5,231 nucleotides of DNA from Gemmatimonadota bacterium. Lineage in GTDB: Bacteria; Gemmatimonadota; Gemmatimonadetes; Gemmatimonadales; Gemmatimonadaceae. The notes beneath the pieces were generated by a model. It had not been told where the DNA came from. It saw only the letters and a list, made by a program, of their open reading frames with translations, and did not search any database. The first letter of the stretch is position 1, and each line of letters begins with the position of its first letter. The stretch is from the NCBI GenBank assembly GCA_016719105.1, contig JADKAQ010000041.1, forward strand, positions 1 through 5,231, given 5' to 3'. This document shows positions 1 to 5,231 of this stretch, piece after piece. Position numbers and translations under genes: made by a program.

Positions 1-149
1 CAGATTGCAGGCGGATTCGAAACGCCAACGGAGGCGTTCTTGACATCCCAGTCTCGGTTGATCCCTCGACCACGGCCCTGCCCTTGATCGTCCGCTTCTG
101 GCCGATAGCAGACAGCGCGCGAGTATCGCAGTGCGAGCGTTCGAGTGCC
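1..149 (-). other. 5' end of the next gene cassette (truncated by the window)
   Basis: This stretch follows the GTTATGC core box of the attC at 150-284 in the cassette reading direction, so it should be the leader and first codons of another cassette. On the minus strand an ATG at 46-44 opens a frame to the window edge, beginning MSRTPPLAFRIRLQS. An in-frame GTG lies nine codons upstream at 73-71. No strong Shine-Dalgarno sequence precedes either. At least one other frame is also open across much of this stretch, so the coding frame cannot be fixed from what is visible, and I do not recognise a protein family. The assignment as a cassette start is an inference from the attC position. Confidence 0.4.
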
Positions 150-284
150 GCATAACGATCCGGGCTCACTTGCAGCCGCAGCAATAAATGCCGACCCGCC
201 CCGGCCCAGTCTTTGGACATTCTACCGGGCCCGGGGCGGGTCGGCCATCCTTAGGCAGCTGTCAAGTGCAGCCCGTGGTTATGC
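150..284 (-). other. Complete integron attC recombination site, 135 bp
   Basis: The ends are perfect complements: GCATAAC at 150-156 and GTTATGC at 278-284. Read on the minus strand, R'' is 284-278 and R' is 156-150. Inside them the arms GGGCT / CACTTG / CAGC (162-176) pair with GCTG / CAAGTG / AGCCC (258-274), leaving 269 unpaired (C on +, G on -) and 262 unpaired. The extra bases lie on the R'' side, as expected of the L'' arm of attC sites, and this fixes the cassette orientation as minus. A further perfect 15-bp stem pairs 190-204 with 231-245 across a 26-nt loop. The core boxes deviate from strict GTTRRRY by one base (T at the fifth position). In known integrons such sites fold as single strands and are cut by the integrase between G and TT of the R' box. 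The site closes the TPR-gene cassette. Confidence 0.9.
190..245. repeat. 15-bp perfect GC-rich inverted repeat, central stem of attC
   Basis: Positions 190-204 and 231-245 are exact reverse complements, separated by 26 nt. The stem extends imperfectly outward (188-189 with 247-248, skipping 246). It sits symmetrically inside the attC at 150-284 and forms the variable central part of the folded site. There is no T-tract on either side, so it does not look like a standard intrinsic terminator, although such a stem could affect transcription passing through the array. Confidence 0.85.
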
Positions 285-397
285 GGCCCTTGGCTACGAG
301 CCCATCAGCGATACCGCCGAGGATCCGGGCCGATCATCACCGTCGATTCATCTCGCCCACCCCTTCTTCGTAGGGTGTACACGAAACTGGGGCAGGA

Positions 398-1876
398 TCA
401 ATCTGGTGCCCCGCTCAAAGGCGCTAACGTGCTTGGCAGCGTCGGCCAATTTAGCGGAGACTCTGACCGCCGCGAGGCTCGACCGGTATCGCCGAGAACG
501 CCGCTGAACACTACCGCGACCTCCCCCCACTGACGCTCTCTGGGCGGTGCATCGCTTAGCGCCCTCTGCGCCAGCGCAAGGCCGAGGTAATAGCGAGCCT
601 CCGCAGAGGAGAACCCCAGACCTGCATCAGAGGAGGTCCGCTCGGCTGCACGCAAGGTGTCTATCGCAACCTTCATCGAGTCCGCGTTTCCCCCAAATGC
701 CGCTATCAGAAGAGCCGCTCGGACGACCGCTACCGCCGCGATGTCGTAGTCCGATGCGGTACGCCGTATCAGATCATAGCCATCTCTCAGATCTCTGAGG
801 GCCTGGAGCGCTTGCTGCAGGTTGGCGGTTCGATAGACCTGCAGTTGGCGTGTGAACGCCATCTGTACGAGCAGCCTCCCGTGCAGAACCGGATATCGTT
901 CTTTCGTGAGACTCTGCCCGGCCTCCCTCAGAGCAGCGAGCGCTTCTTCGAACCGCTCTGACCCGCGTGATTGTTCGGCGAGTCTCGTAAGACCGATGCC
1001 GACTTCTTGCATAATCTGTGCATGTCGCAGCACATCCGACGAAGCCGGGGTGCGCTCTATGGCGCCGCGCGCGAGAGCGAGCCCGTTCAGCAGCGAGGTG
1101 GAGTCTCCCGTAAGGTCGCCAATGCGATGTAGTGCCGTAAGCTCATTAAACTCTGCAATGCGAGCAAACAGTGCAGCTGCCGGAATGCGAGATAGGATTG
1201 CGCGCGCCTGTCGTCCCTCTTCCGCAGAGCGCCTGAGGAAAGGGACTCGTCGATCGAACTGGCTCATTTCTCGCAACGCTGCCGACAGATTCGCACGAGA
1301 CAGTCCGTGCCGAAGCGGGTGACTCTCCATCGAATACGCGGCCTTCGCGTCATCGAACCATGTGACTGCTTCCGCCGCCTCCTGTCGCATGGCGCTCCCA
1401 CGACCCATTGTTGCGAGGAGGGTGTGGACAAACCCTAGATTGAGTGCCGCAGCTGCTCGCTCCCGTGGACACGTGTTGCGTATGCACTTGAGGCGCAACT
1501 GTCGTAGCAGACTATCTGCCACTTGCAGCAGCGCACTTGCTCGCTCGCGGTCGAATTGGGCAAGCAGTGCGCGCGTCGTACCAGCAACGCGTAGGGCTTG
1601 TGCTTGCTCCGCAGGGCTCTGTATAGCTCGCGGGTCCAGTGAGGCGAGACTGGCAATTGCAGTGTGATAGTGTTCAAGAGGCACCCTGATCTGACCCAAC
1701 AGGAAGTGCGCCAGCGCGCGCTGCAGGTGGAGTTCTGCTGCCACACGATCACTTTTCTGAGCGTGGCCTAGCACCGCCGCCGAGTCAAGGCGTACGAGGG
1801 CTCGCGCCGCAAGTGTATCTCGCGATGCAGTAAGAGAGTCCGCGAGCGCTAGCTCCGCCTTGGCCCACCCCAGCAT
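398..1876 (-). CDS. TPR-type helical-repeat protein, main body of the cassette gene
   Basis: The frame encodes 492 residues that are almost entirely alpha-helical, rich in Ala, Leu and Arg. Repeated helix pairs have TPR-like spacing of small and aromatic residues, for example residues 46-72, 90-125, 140-182, 190-222, 283-318, 330-362 and 402-440. No catalytic motif, signal peptide or membrane segment is visible. TPR solenoids usually bind other proteins. The apparent start (ATG 1876-1874) overlaps the TAA of the preceding ORF as TAATG. However, this frame continues to make sense upstream of the ATG (GPTEAQTRLMLGWAKAEL), so the ATG is probably not the native start and the two ORFs are probably one gene of about 600 aa split by a one-base shift near 1905-1912. 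Near the 3' end another frame, ending at 348, looks more protein-like than the last 35 or so residues here, so the native C-terminus is uncertain. The gene is followed by an attC at 284-150 and so belongs to an integron cassette. Function is unknown; coding status is well supported by length. Confidence 0.75.
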   Translation of the reverse strand: MLGWAKAELALADSLTASRDTLAARALVRLDSAAVLGHAQKSDRVAAELHLQRALAHFLLGQIRVPLEHYHTAIASLASLDPRAIQSPAEQAQALRVAGTTRALLAQFDRERASALLQVADSLLRQLRLKCIRNTCPRERAAAALNLGFVHTLLATMGRGSAMRQEAAEAVTWFDDAKAAYSMESHPLRHGLSRANLSAALREMSQFDRRVPFLRRSAEEGRQARAILSRIPAAALFARIAEFNELTALHRIGDLTGDSTSLLNGLALARGAIERTPASSDVLRHAQIMQEVGIGLTRLAEQSRGSERFEEALAALREAGQSLTKERYPVLHGRLLVQMAFTRQLQVYRTANLQQALQALRDLRDGYDLIRRTASDYDIAAVAVVRAALLIAAFGGNADSMKVAIDTLRAAERTSSDAGLGFSSAEARYYLGLALAQRALSDAPPRERQWGEVAVVFSGVLGDTGRASRRSESPLNWPTLPSTLAPLSGAPD

Positions 1877-2208
1877 TAGTCGAGTCTGTGCTTCCGTAGG
1901 TCCAGTGCCGGAAGAACCTTTGCAACCTCCTGGAAGCTCGCGAGTGCGAGGCCAAGTTCGCCCCGAGTGAAGGCTGCCTCAGCGGAGGCAAGTGGGGCAC
2001 TCCAAGGCTCGGTGTCTCGATCCAAGATCAGAAGAGCGATGCCGACAAGCAACGGCGCAACGAGGAGCTCGACCACGTGCGCACGGAGACTGGTGGATAG
2101 ACCCCGCAGTCCTTTCGCCGCCGACTCCACCAGTCGGGAAAGGACTCCTCCGACGGTGCGCTCGTGCCTAGGCTCATTCATGCGCTGGTTCTCATGTTGC
2201 CCTCTCAT
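1876..2208 (-). CDS. Membrane-anchor segment with one TPR-like helix pair; likely N-terminal part of the TPR protein
   Basis: From ATG 2208-2206 this encodes 110 residues; from ATG 2181-2179, 101 residues. An in-frame GTG at 2214-2212 is also possible. No start has a convincing Shine-Dalgarno sequence. A charged, basic N-terminal region is followed by one hydrophobic segment (about residues 43-61 counting from 2208, core VELLVAPLLVGIALLIL), then a TPR-like helix pair with the core FTRGELGLALASFQEV. The frame stops at TAA 1878-1876, overlapping the next ATG by one base. The protein breaks off in the middle of a TPR unit that resumes in the next ORF, so this is probably the membrane-anchored N-terminus of a single protein with a cytoplasmic or periplasmic solenoid. 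Translational coupling of two separate proteins is the alternative. The frame stays open to 2478, but that part lies inside the insertion sequence and is not the native start. The leader between the attC core (2263) and the start is 54 bp or more. Confidence 0.6.
   Translation of the reverse strand: MRGQHENQRMNEPRHERTVGGVLSRLVESAAKGLRGLSTSLRAHVVELLVAPLLVGIALLILDRDTEPWSAPLASAEAAFTRGELGLALASFQEVAKVLPALDLRKHRLD
1896..1915 (-). other. Probable one-base frameshift joining the two parts of the TPR gene
   Basis: The upstream frame reads AKVLPALDLRKHRLD and then stops. The downstream frame, read back above its ATG, gives GPTEAQTRLMLGWAKAEL, which continues the TPR helix pattern far better. Restoring one base, for instance one G in the CCGG around 1909-1912, would join VLP to GTGPTEAQTR and give one uninterrupted protein. 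The exact base cannot be placed without a homologue alignment. Confidence 0.55.
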
Positions 2209-2262
2209 CTGCACGTAACGCGGCGGAGCTACCGCCAGATAAGTGAGTCCACCTGCGATGCC

Positions 2263-2271
2263 GCCTAACGT
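2263..2271 (-). other. R' core end of the attC split by the insertion sequence
   Basis: GCCTAAC at 2263-2269 is, on the minus strand, GTTAGGC, a perfect GTTRRRY integron core box. Cut off from its site by the insertion, it now stands directly before the TPR-gene cassette, exactly where a cassette boundary belongs. Joined to 4082-4172 after removing the IS and one copy of the AACGT duplication, it rebuilds an attC of 100 bp. Confidence 0.85.
2267..2271. repeat. Target-site duplication AACGT, left copy
   Basis: AACGT occurs immediately left of the IS and again at 4077-4081. Removing the IS plus one copy regenerates a continuous attC (GCCTAACGTTTCAGCTCACC reading +), which independently supports this pair as the true duplication. 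Confidence 0.8.
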
Positions 2272-2288
2272 GGCTGTAGGAAAACCCC
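2272..2288 (+). repeat. Left terminal inverted repeat of the IS (imperfect)
   Basis: GGCTGTAGGAAAACCCC matches the reverse complement of 4058-4074 at 12 of 17 positions, including the block TGTAG. The terminal location next to the target duplication supports it. Confidence 0.6.
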
Positions 2289-2378
2289 GTCGATGCCCGC
2301 GCTGTGGACACGGAACTTCACGGGGTGCGGCGGTTCCCCGGCAGCGAATCTGGCCGTTCCCGCTGCCGTCGAGATCCC

Positions 2379-3929
2379 ATGGCCCGCTACAAGGCGATCG
2401 ACACCAACCCCCCGGCTGCTCCCGGTCAACCTGGCGGCGCAGCTCCTCCCCGGCACCTTCGAGCACGCGGTCGACCACCTGCTCGAAACCATGCCATCGA
2501 CCTGTCGCGCTTCGACGTCCGGTTCCGGAACGACACCACGGGCGCGCCCGCGTATCCCCCGGCGGTGCTGCTCAAGGTGGTGCTCTGTGCCTACGCGCGC
2601 GGGATCGTCAGCAGCCGGGCGATCGCCCGACTCTGCGAGGAGCACGTGACCTTCATCGCGCTCTGCGGAACACGCACCCGCACTTCACGACGATCGCCGC
2701 GTTCGTCAGCGGCCTCGGCCTCGGACATCGCCCACGTCTTCGCGGCCGTCCTCGCGGTGTGTGATCAGCAGGGGCTGATCGGCCGGGAGGATGTTCGCGA
2801 TCGATGGCGTGAAGCTCCCGAGCAACGCGTCCAAGCGGCGCAGCGGGAAGCGCGCCGACTTGAACGCCAGGCCGAGAAGCTGGAAGCCGCCGCCGCGCGG
2901 ATGCTCACGCGGCATCAAGCGACCGACGCGACGGAGGAGGGGCCGCCCGACCCACCGGACGGACCCCGACAACGGCGGGCGCGGGACGCGAGCGCTTGGC
3001 GCGGCTCGAGCGCGACGCGGTGCAGCTGCGGGCGTGGCTCGCCGCACATCCCGACGACCGGCGCAGCGCCAAAGGCGCCGTGCGCCTGAGCAATCGCACG
3101 GATCCCGACAGCGCGAAGATGGCGACGGGCAAGGGCGTCGTGCAGGGTTACACGGCTGTCGCCGCGGTGGATGCGAAGGCCCAGATCATCGTGGACGCGC
3201 AAGCGCACGGCACCGGGACGGAACAGGAACTCCTGCTGCCGGTCGTTGCCGCGCTCGCGCCGCACGCGACGACGGCCACGCTCATCACGGCAGACGCCGG
3301 CTACCACAGTGAAGCGAACCTCCGCGCCCTCGCGGCGCAGGGCCGTCCCGCGCTGATCGCGGACAACGGCATGCGCGCCAGGGATGAGCGCTTCGCGACG
3401 CAGGCGCGCCATCAGCAGGGGCCCGACCCGCTGCACGACAAGTCGCGCCCCTCGACGCGCTTGCCGGTGTACCAGCCCCATGACTTCACCTTCGATCCCG
3501 TGGCCCGCACGTGTGTGTGCCCGGCGGGGAAATCGCTCTATCGAAAGGGCAAGGACCTGGTCATCAAGGGCTACCGCGGCGCGCAGTTCCGCGGCGCGAA
3601 ACGGGACTGCGTGCCGTGCATGCATCGCGCGCGGTGCCTGCGGACGCCCGACCGGACCGAGACACGGCAGGTGATGTTCTTCGACGGGCCGGCGCCGGGG
3701 CGCCCTGAGCTACACCCGGCAGATGCAACGGCGCCTCGACTCCGCCGAGGGGCGTGCGCAGTACGGGCGGCGCTTCGCGACGGTGGAGCCGGTCTTCGCG
3801 AACCTTCGCCACAACAAGGGGCTCGCGCGCTTCACGCTGCGCGGCCGCACCAAGGTGGACGGGCAGTGGAAGCTCTTCTGCCTGGTCCACAACATCGAGA
3901 AGCTGGCCCACGCGGGGTACGCCGCCTAA
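2379..3929 (+). pseudogene. IS1182-family transposase, disrupted by about eight single-base frameshifts
   Basis: Pieced together across frames, the product is about 516 aa, the usual size for the family. It starts at ATG 2379 (MARYKAIDTN) and ends at TAA 3927-3929 (NIEKLAHAGYAA). Conserved blocks appear in order: LLPVNLAAQLLPGTFEHAV, LSRFDVRFRNDTTGAPAYPP, SSRAIARLCEEHVTFIALCG, HPHFTTIAAFVSGLG, FAAVLAVCDQQGLIGRE, MFAIDGVKLPSNASK, a basic coiled region, MATGKGVVQGYTAVAAVDAK, LITADAGYHSEANL, a Cys-rich segment (3512-3639, with CVC and CVPC), and AQYGRRFATVEPVFANLRHN. The likely DDE residues are Asp 2803-2805, Asp 3293-3295 and Glu 3786-3788, all present. Frame changes occur near 2408-2413 (extra C), 2490-2500 (loss), 2667-2668 (loss of G), 2719-2720 (extra C), 2789-2790 (extra G), 2860-2862 (loss), 2985-2987 (loss) and 3690-3710 (extra base, perhaps in GGGG). 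They sum to zero. I saw no stop inside the correct frame. As written it cannot make transposase; sequence error is a real alternative to decay. Confidence 0.85.
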
Positions 3930-4057
3930 CGCGCTTGCGGACGCGCGCCATCAGGCGCCGCGCGAGGCCCGCCGCTCCATGGGGACCGCACCTGCCGCCG
4001 ATTCGCCAACACACGGAGGATAACGTCGCGCATCGCGCGGTCGCCGGCAGTGCACGC

Positions 4058-4076
4058 AGGCTTATTCTACATCCTC
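4058..4076 (-). repeat. Right terminal inverted repeat of the IS (imperfect)
   Basis: Read on the minus strand from the end, this is GAGGATGTAGAATAAGCCT. It shares TGTAG and several flanking positions with the left end, offset by two bases. It directly abuts the right AACGT copy. Confidence 0.55.
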
Positions 4077-4081
4077 AACGT
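4077..4081. repeat. Target-site duplication AACGT, right copy
   Basis: This is the second copy of the 5-bp duplication at 2267-2271. It lies between the IS right end and the L' arm of the interrupted attC. Confidence 0.8.
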
Positions 4082-4172
4082 TTCAGCTCACCTGCGGGCG
4101 AACCCAATAAGAGCGCGCGGCGGAGCCGCGCGCCTTCCCCAGCTCGCCCGTCTGGTGCAGCGTTCGTTAGGT
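4082..4172 (-). other. Main part of the interrupted attC of the DUF4238 cassette
   Basis: On the minus strand R'' is ACCTAAC (4172-4166, a perfect RYYYAAC box). The arms GCT / CACC / CGGGCGA (4086-4101) pair with TCGCCCG / GGTG / AGC (4144-4161), leaving 4158 unpaired (C on +, G on -). This is the same extra base next to GCT as in the attC at 150-284. The partner R' box GTTAGGC is now at 2269-2263, beyond the IS. The TAA stop of the DUF4238 gene is inside R'', a common arrangement in gene cassettes. The centre contains a perfect 9-bp hairpin (4113-4121 with 4125-4133). As separated, the two core boxes are about 1.8 kb apart, so normal folding and recombination of this site should be lost. Confidence 0.88.
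4113..4133. repeat. Perfect 9-bp GC hairpin with a 3-nt loop, centre of the interrupted attC
   Basis: GCGCGCGGC at 4113-4121 and GCCGCGCGC at 4125-4133 are exact complements around GGA. It forms the variable tip of the attC fold. It has no adjacent T-tract, so it is not a typical terminator, although it lies just after the stop of the minus-strand gene at 4167. Confidence 0.8.
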
Positions 4173-5213
4173 GGCGGCGCACTTTTGCCAGCCCATCAAC
4201 TCCCTCTCCGCGGTGGACTGGTCGTTGTGCCATCGAGCCCATTCTGCCTGCTCTCGCCTTAACTCGGCTGCGTCTACCGTGCGAGGACGGAGAAGAGGTA
4301 CCGTCTGGTCAGGACTGCTTGCGAAGACGTACCGGTGCGCACGTTCGGCGATGAAACGACGAACGAGAGCGGCCCTCTCGGAGTCCAACCTCGCTCCGCG
4401 GGTCGGCACAGGTCTCCCAATCTGCGTATACAGCATGTGATACGGGCTGAGCGGAAGGAAGAGGTCCGTGCCGACGCTGCCCCAGCCGCCACCAAAGTTG
4501 TAGTCCTCGACACCATTGAAGTTCAACTTCAGCACCGGGTCATCGCTCGTAAACCATGTCTGACCGTCCGGAGGGGCGAGAATCGTCCACCGATGTTTGC
4601 ACAGCGCTTCGAGCGGCTCGCCACTGAGGAGGTGACGCATGCTCCAGAGCCAAAGGCCGCGTCCCGCGATCGTCTCGCCCTTCAGCCAACCTCCCGTCTC
4701 GCCAGGTCGCCGCTCCGTTGTAACTCGAAACGGGAGGCCGTCTCCAGGCAGCGCATTGGCGGTGAGGGTAGCGCGCTCCGACGGGCTCATGGTCTCAAGT
4801 TTCGCGACAGAATCAGTCACCGTGCGCTGCATGAGATCGGGCAACCACGAAGACCAGCGCTTCAGGTTCTCGAGGAGGCGCGCCGGAGTGCGAACATCCT
4901 GGGCCGCGAAGAATCGGACGAGCAACCGCCAGTCGTGGCGGGAAAGAGACTTGTTCGCAACTGCTCTACCTATCGCATCCTCGGCCGGGGCTTCGAACTC
5001 CGCATCCAGCCACCGCTCGAGCTCGTCGCTCTCTCCTGACGCCGCGACTCTGGTGTAGAGATGCTCATGGTAGGCGATTCCTCGGGTCGAGGTCCGTCGC
5101 CACGTAGGCACACTCTCGTGAGGCACTAGTACGCGATAGACCCAAACGCGCTTCCCATCCGACGACCAACGCTTCAGGTAACTGCGGGGAACGTAGTGGT
5201 TGTCGCGATGCAT
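4167..5213 (-). CDS. DUF4238 domain-containing protein, integron cassette gene
   Basis: The 348-aa product begins MHRDNHYVPRSYLKRWSSDG. The NHYVPxxYLKxW motif at residues 5-16, followed by an aromatic strand (KRVWVYRV, 21-28), marks the start of DUF4238 proteins. The C-terminal half has the other family hallmarks: WTILAPPDGQTWFTSDDPVL (209-228), then FLPLSPYHMLYT (252-263). The centre is helical. There is no signal peptide or membrane segment, so it is probably cytoplasmic. The domain has no established biochemical activity; the conserved His and the SDDP acidic pair look like a possible active site, which is inference only. The length is normal and no frameshift is apparent, unlike the neighbours. 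ATG 5213-5211 is chosen because the family motif begins five residues in; no clear Shine-Dalgarno sequence is visible in the 18 bases upstream. The stop lies inside the R'' box of the following attC, showing it is a cassette gene. Its promoter, if any, is outside the window. Confidence 0.88.
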   Translation of the reverse strand: MHRDNHYVPRSYLKRWSSDGKRVWVYRVLVPHESVPTWRRTSTRGIAYHEHLYTRVAASGESDELERWLDAEFEAPAEDAIGRAVANKSLSRHDWRLLVRFFAAQDVRTPARLLENLKRWSSWLPDLMQRTVTDSVAKLETMSPSERATLTANALPGDGLPFRVTTERRPGETGGWLKGETIAGRGLWLWSMRHLLSGEPLEALCKHRWTILAPPDGQTWFTSDDPVLKLNFNGVEDYNFGGGWGSVGTDLFLPLSPYHMLYTQIGRPVPTRGARLDSERAALVRRFIAERAHRYVFASSPDQTVPLLRPRTVDAAELRREQAEWARWHNDQSTAERELMGWQKCAAT

Positions 5214-5231
5214 CGTTCACACGGGTCCGGA

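Larger units (their letters stand above)
2272..4076 (+). mobile_element. IS1182-like insertion sequence, about 1.8 kb, inserted in an attC site
   Basis: The element carries one transposase gene on the plus strand (2379-3929), 107 bp of left and 147 bp of right non-coding sequence, and is bounded by AACGT direct repeats. The ends are imperfect inverted repeats: GGCTGTAGGAAAACCCC on the left and, reading inward from the right, GGATGTAGAATAAGCCT, 12 of 17 matching. The right end has two further bases before the duplication, so one boundary may be off by a base or two. The family call rests on the transposase. The insertion point is five bases wide and overlaps the R' box of the attC of the DUF4238 cassette. 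The element runs opposite to the cassette genes and would block read-through and cassette excision at that site. The left leader holds a 7-bp inverted repeat (2284-2290 with 2320-2326) of unknown meaning. Confidence 0.85.

Noticed and set aside
190..245. Intrinsic transcription terminator
   Set aside because: There is no T-tract after the stem on either strand, and the stem is fully explained as the centre of an attC fold.
145..507. A 120-aa plus-strand ORF
   Set aside because: It crosses the attC at 150-284 and then runs antisense to the TPR gene; the protein has no recognisable pattern.
852..1322. Plus-strand ORFs over the TPR gene (also 1362-1667)
   Set aside because: They are antisense shadows rich in Ser, Arg and Cys, as expected opposite a GC-rich helical gene.
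2209..2478. Longer start for the membrane-anchor ORF at 2478
   Set aside because: The region above 2272 belongs to the insertion sequence and is antisense to its transposase; the cassette itself begins at about 2268, so the native start must be below that.
2915..3625. A 236-aa minus-strand ORF within the IS
   Set aside because: It is antisense to conserved transposase blocks and has no recognisable domain.
2379..3929. Programmed ribosomal frameshifting as the explanation for the broken transposase
   Set aside because: Known programmed shifts use one slippery site. Eight separate shifts in both directions cannot work as regulation.
2996..4354. A 452-aa plus-strand ORF that could look like one transposase-fusion gene
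   Set aside because: Only the part up to about 3695 matches the transposase. After the frame change near 3690-3710 it runs out of frame through the real C-terminus, the IS end and the attC, giving low-complexity Arg/Pro sequence.
4335..5039. A 234-aa plus-strand ORF
   Set aside because: It is the antisense shadow of the DUF4238 gene, whose family motifs are clear on the minus strand.
1..5231. CRISPR array, tRNA, rRNA or a tandem repeat
   Set aside because: Reading through both strands showed no regularly spaced repeats, cloverleaf-like segment or rRNA-like block.

Overview
The window is a stretch of an integron gene-cassette array, with all cassette genes on the minus strand (reading toward position 1), interrupted by one insertion sequence. 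The main evidence is two attC-type recombination sites, each following a cassette gene. They have paired terminal core boxes (RYYYAAC / GTTRRRY type), matching inner arms, and one unpaired base on the R'' side at the same relative place in both. The sequence is GC-rich throughout and the insertion sequence more strongly so. The host is probably a high-GC environmental bacterium with a chromosomal integron, but nothing here fixes the taxon. No integrase is visible. From cassette orientation it should lie beyond the right-hand edge.

Layout from right to left, in the direction of cassette reading. (1) 5213-4167: a DUF4238-family protein of 348 aa, apparently intact, whose stop codon lies inside the R'' box of its attC. 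(2) 4172-4082 plus 2271-2263: the attC of that cassette, split near its R' box by the insertion sequence. (3) 2272-4076: an IS1182-like insertion sequence flanked by a 5-bp direct repeat (AACGT). Its transposase runs on the plus strand from 2379 to 3929, but the reading frame is broken by about eight single-base indels. (4) About 2208-398: the next cassette, which encodes a membrane-anchored TPR-type helical-repeat protein. It is now read as two ORFs that meet at a TAATG overlap, but is probably one gene broken by a one-base shift; a second shift near its 3' end is possible. (5) 284-150: a complete attC of 135 bp. (6) 149-1: the beginning of a further cassette, cut by the window edge.

Two readings compete for the many broken frames. 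Either the IS and the TPR gene are decaying, or the assembly carries uncorrected single-base errors, mostly in short homopolymers. The transposase keeps its catalytic residues and conserved blocks, and I saw no nonsense substitution in the correct frame, which favours sequence error or very recent damage. The cassette proteins have no assigned function. A membrane-anchored helical-repeat protein and a DUF4238 protein, carried as separate single-gene cassettes, fit the usual content of integron arrays: mobile, mostly uncharacterised genes, some of which elsewhere act in phage defence or cell-surface interaction.
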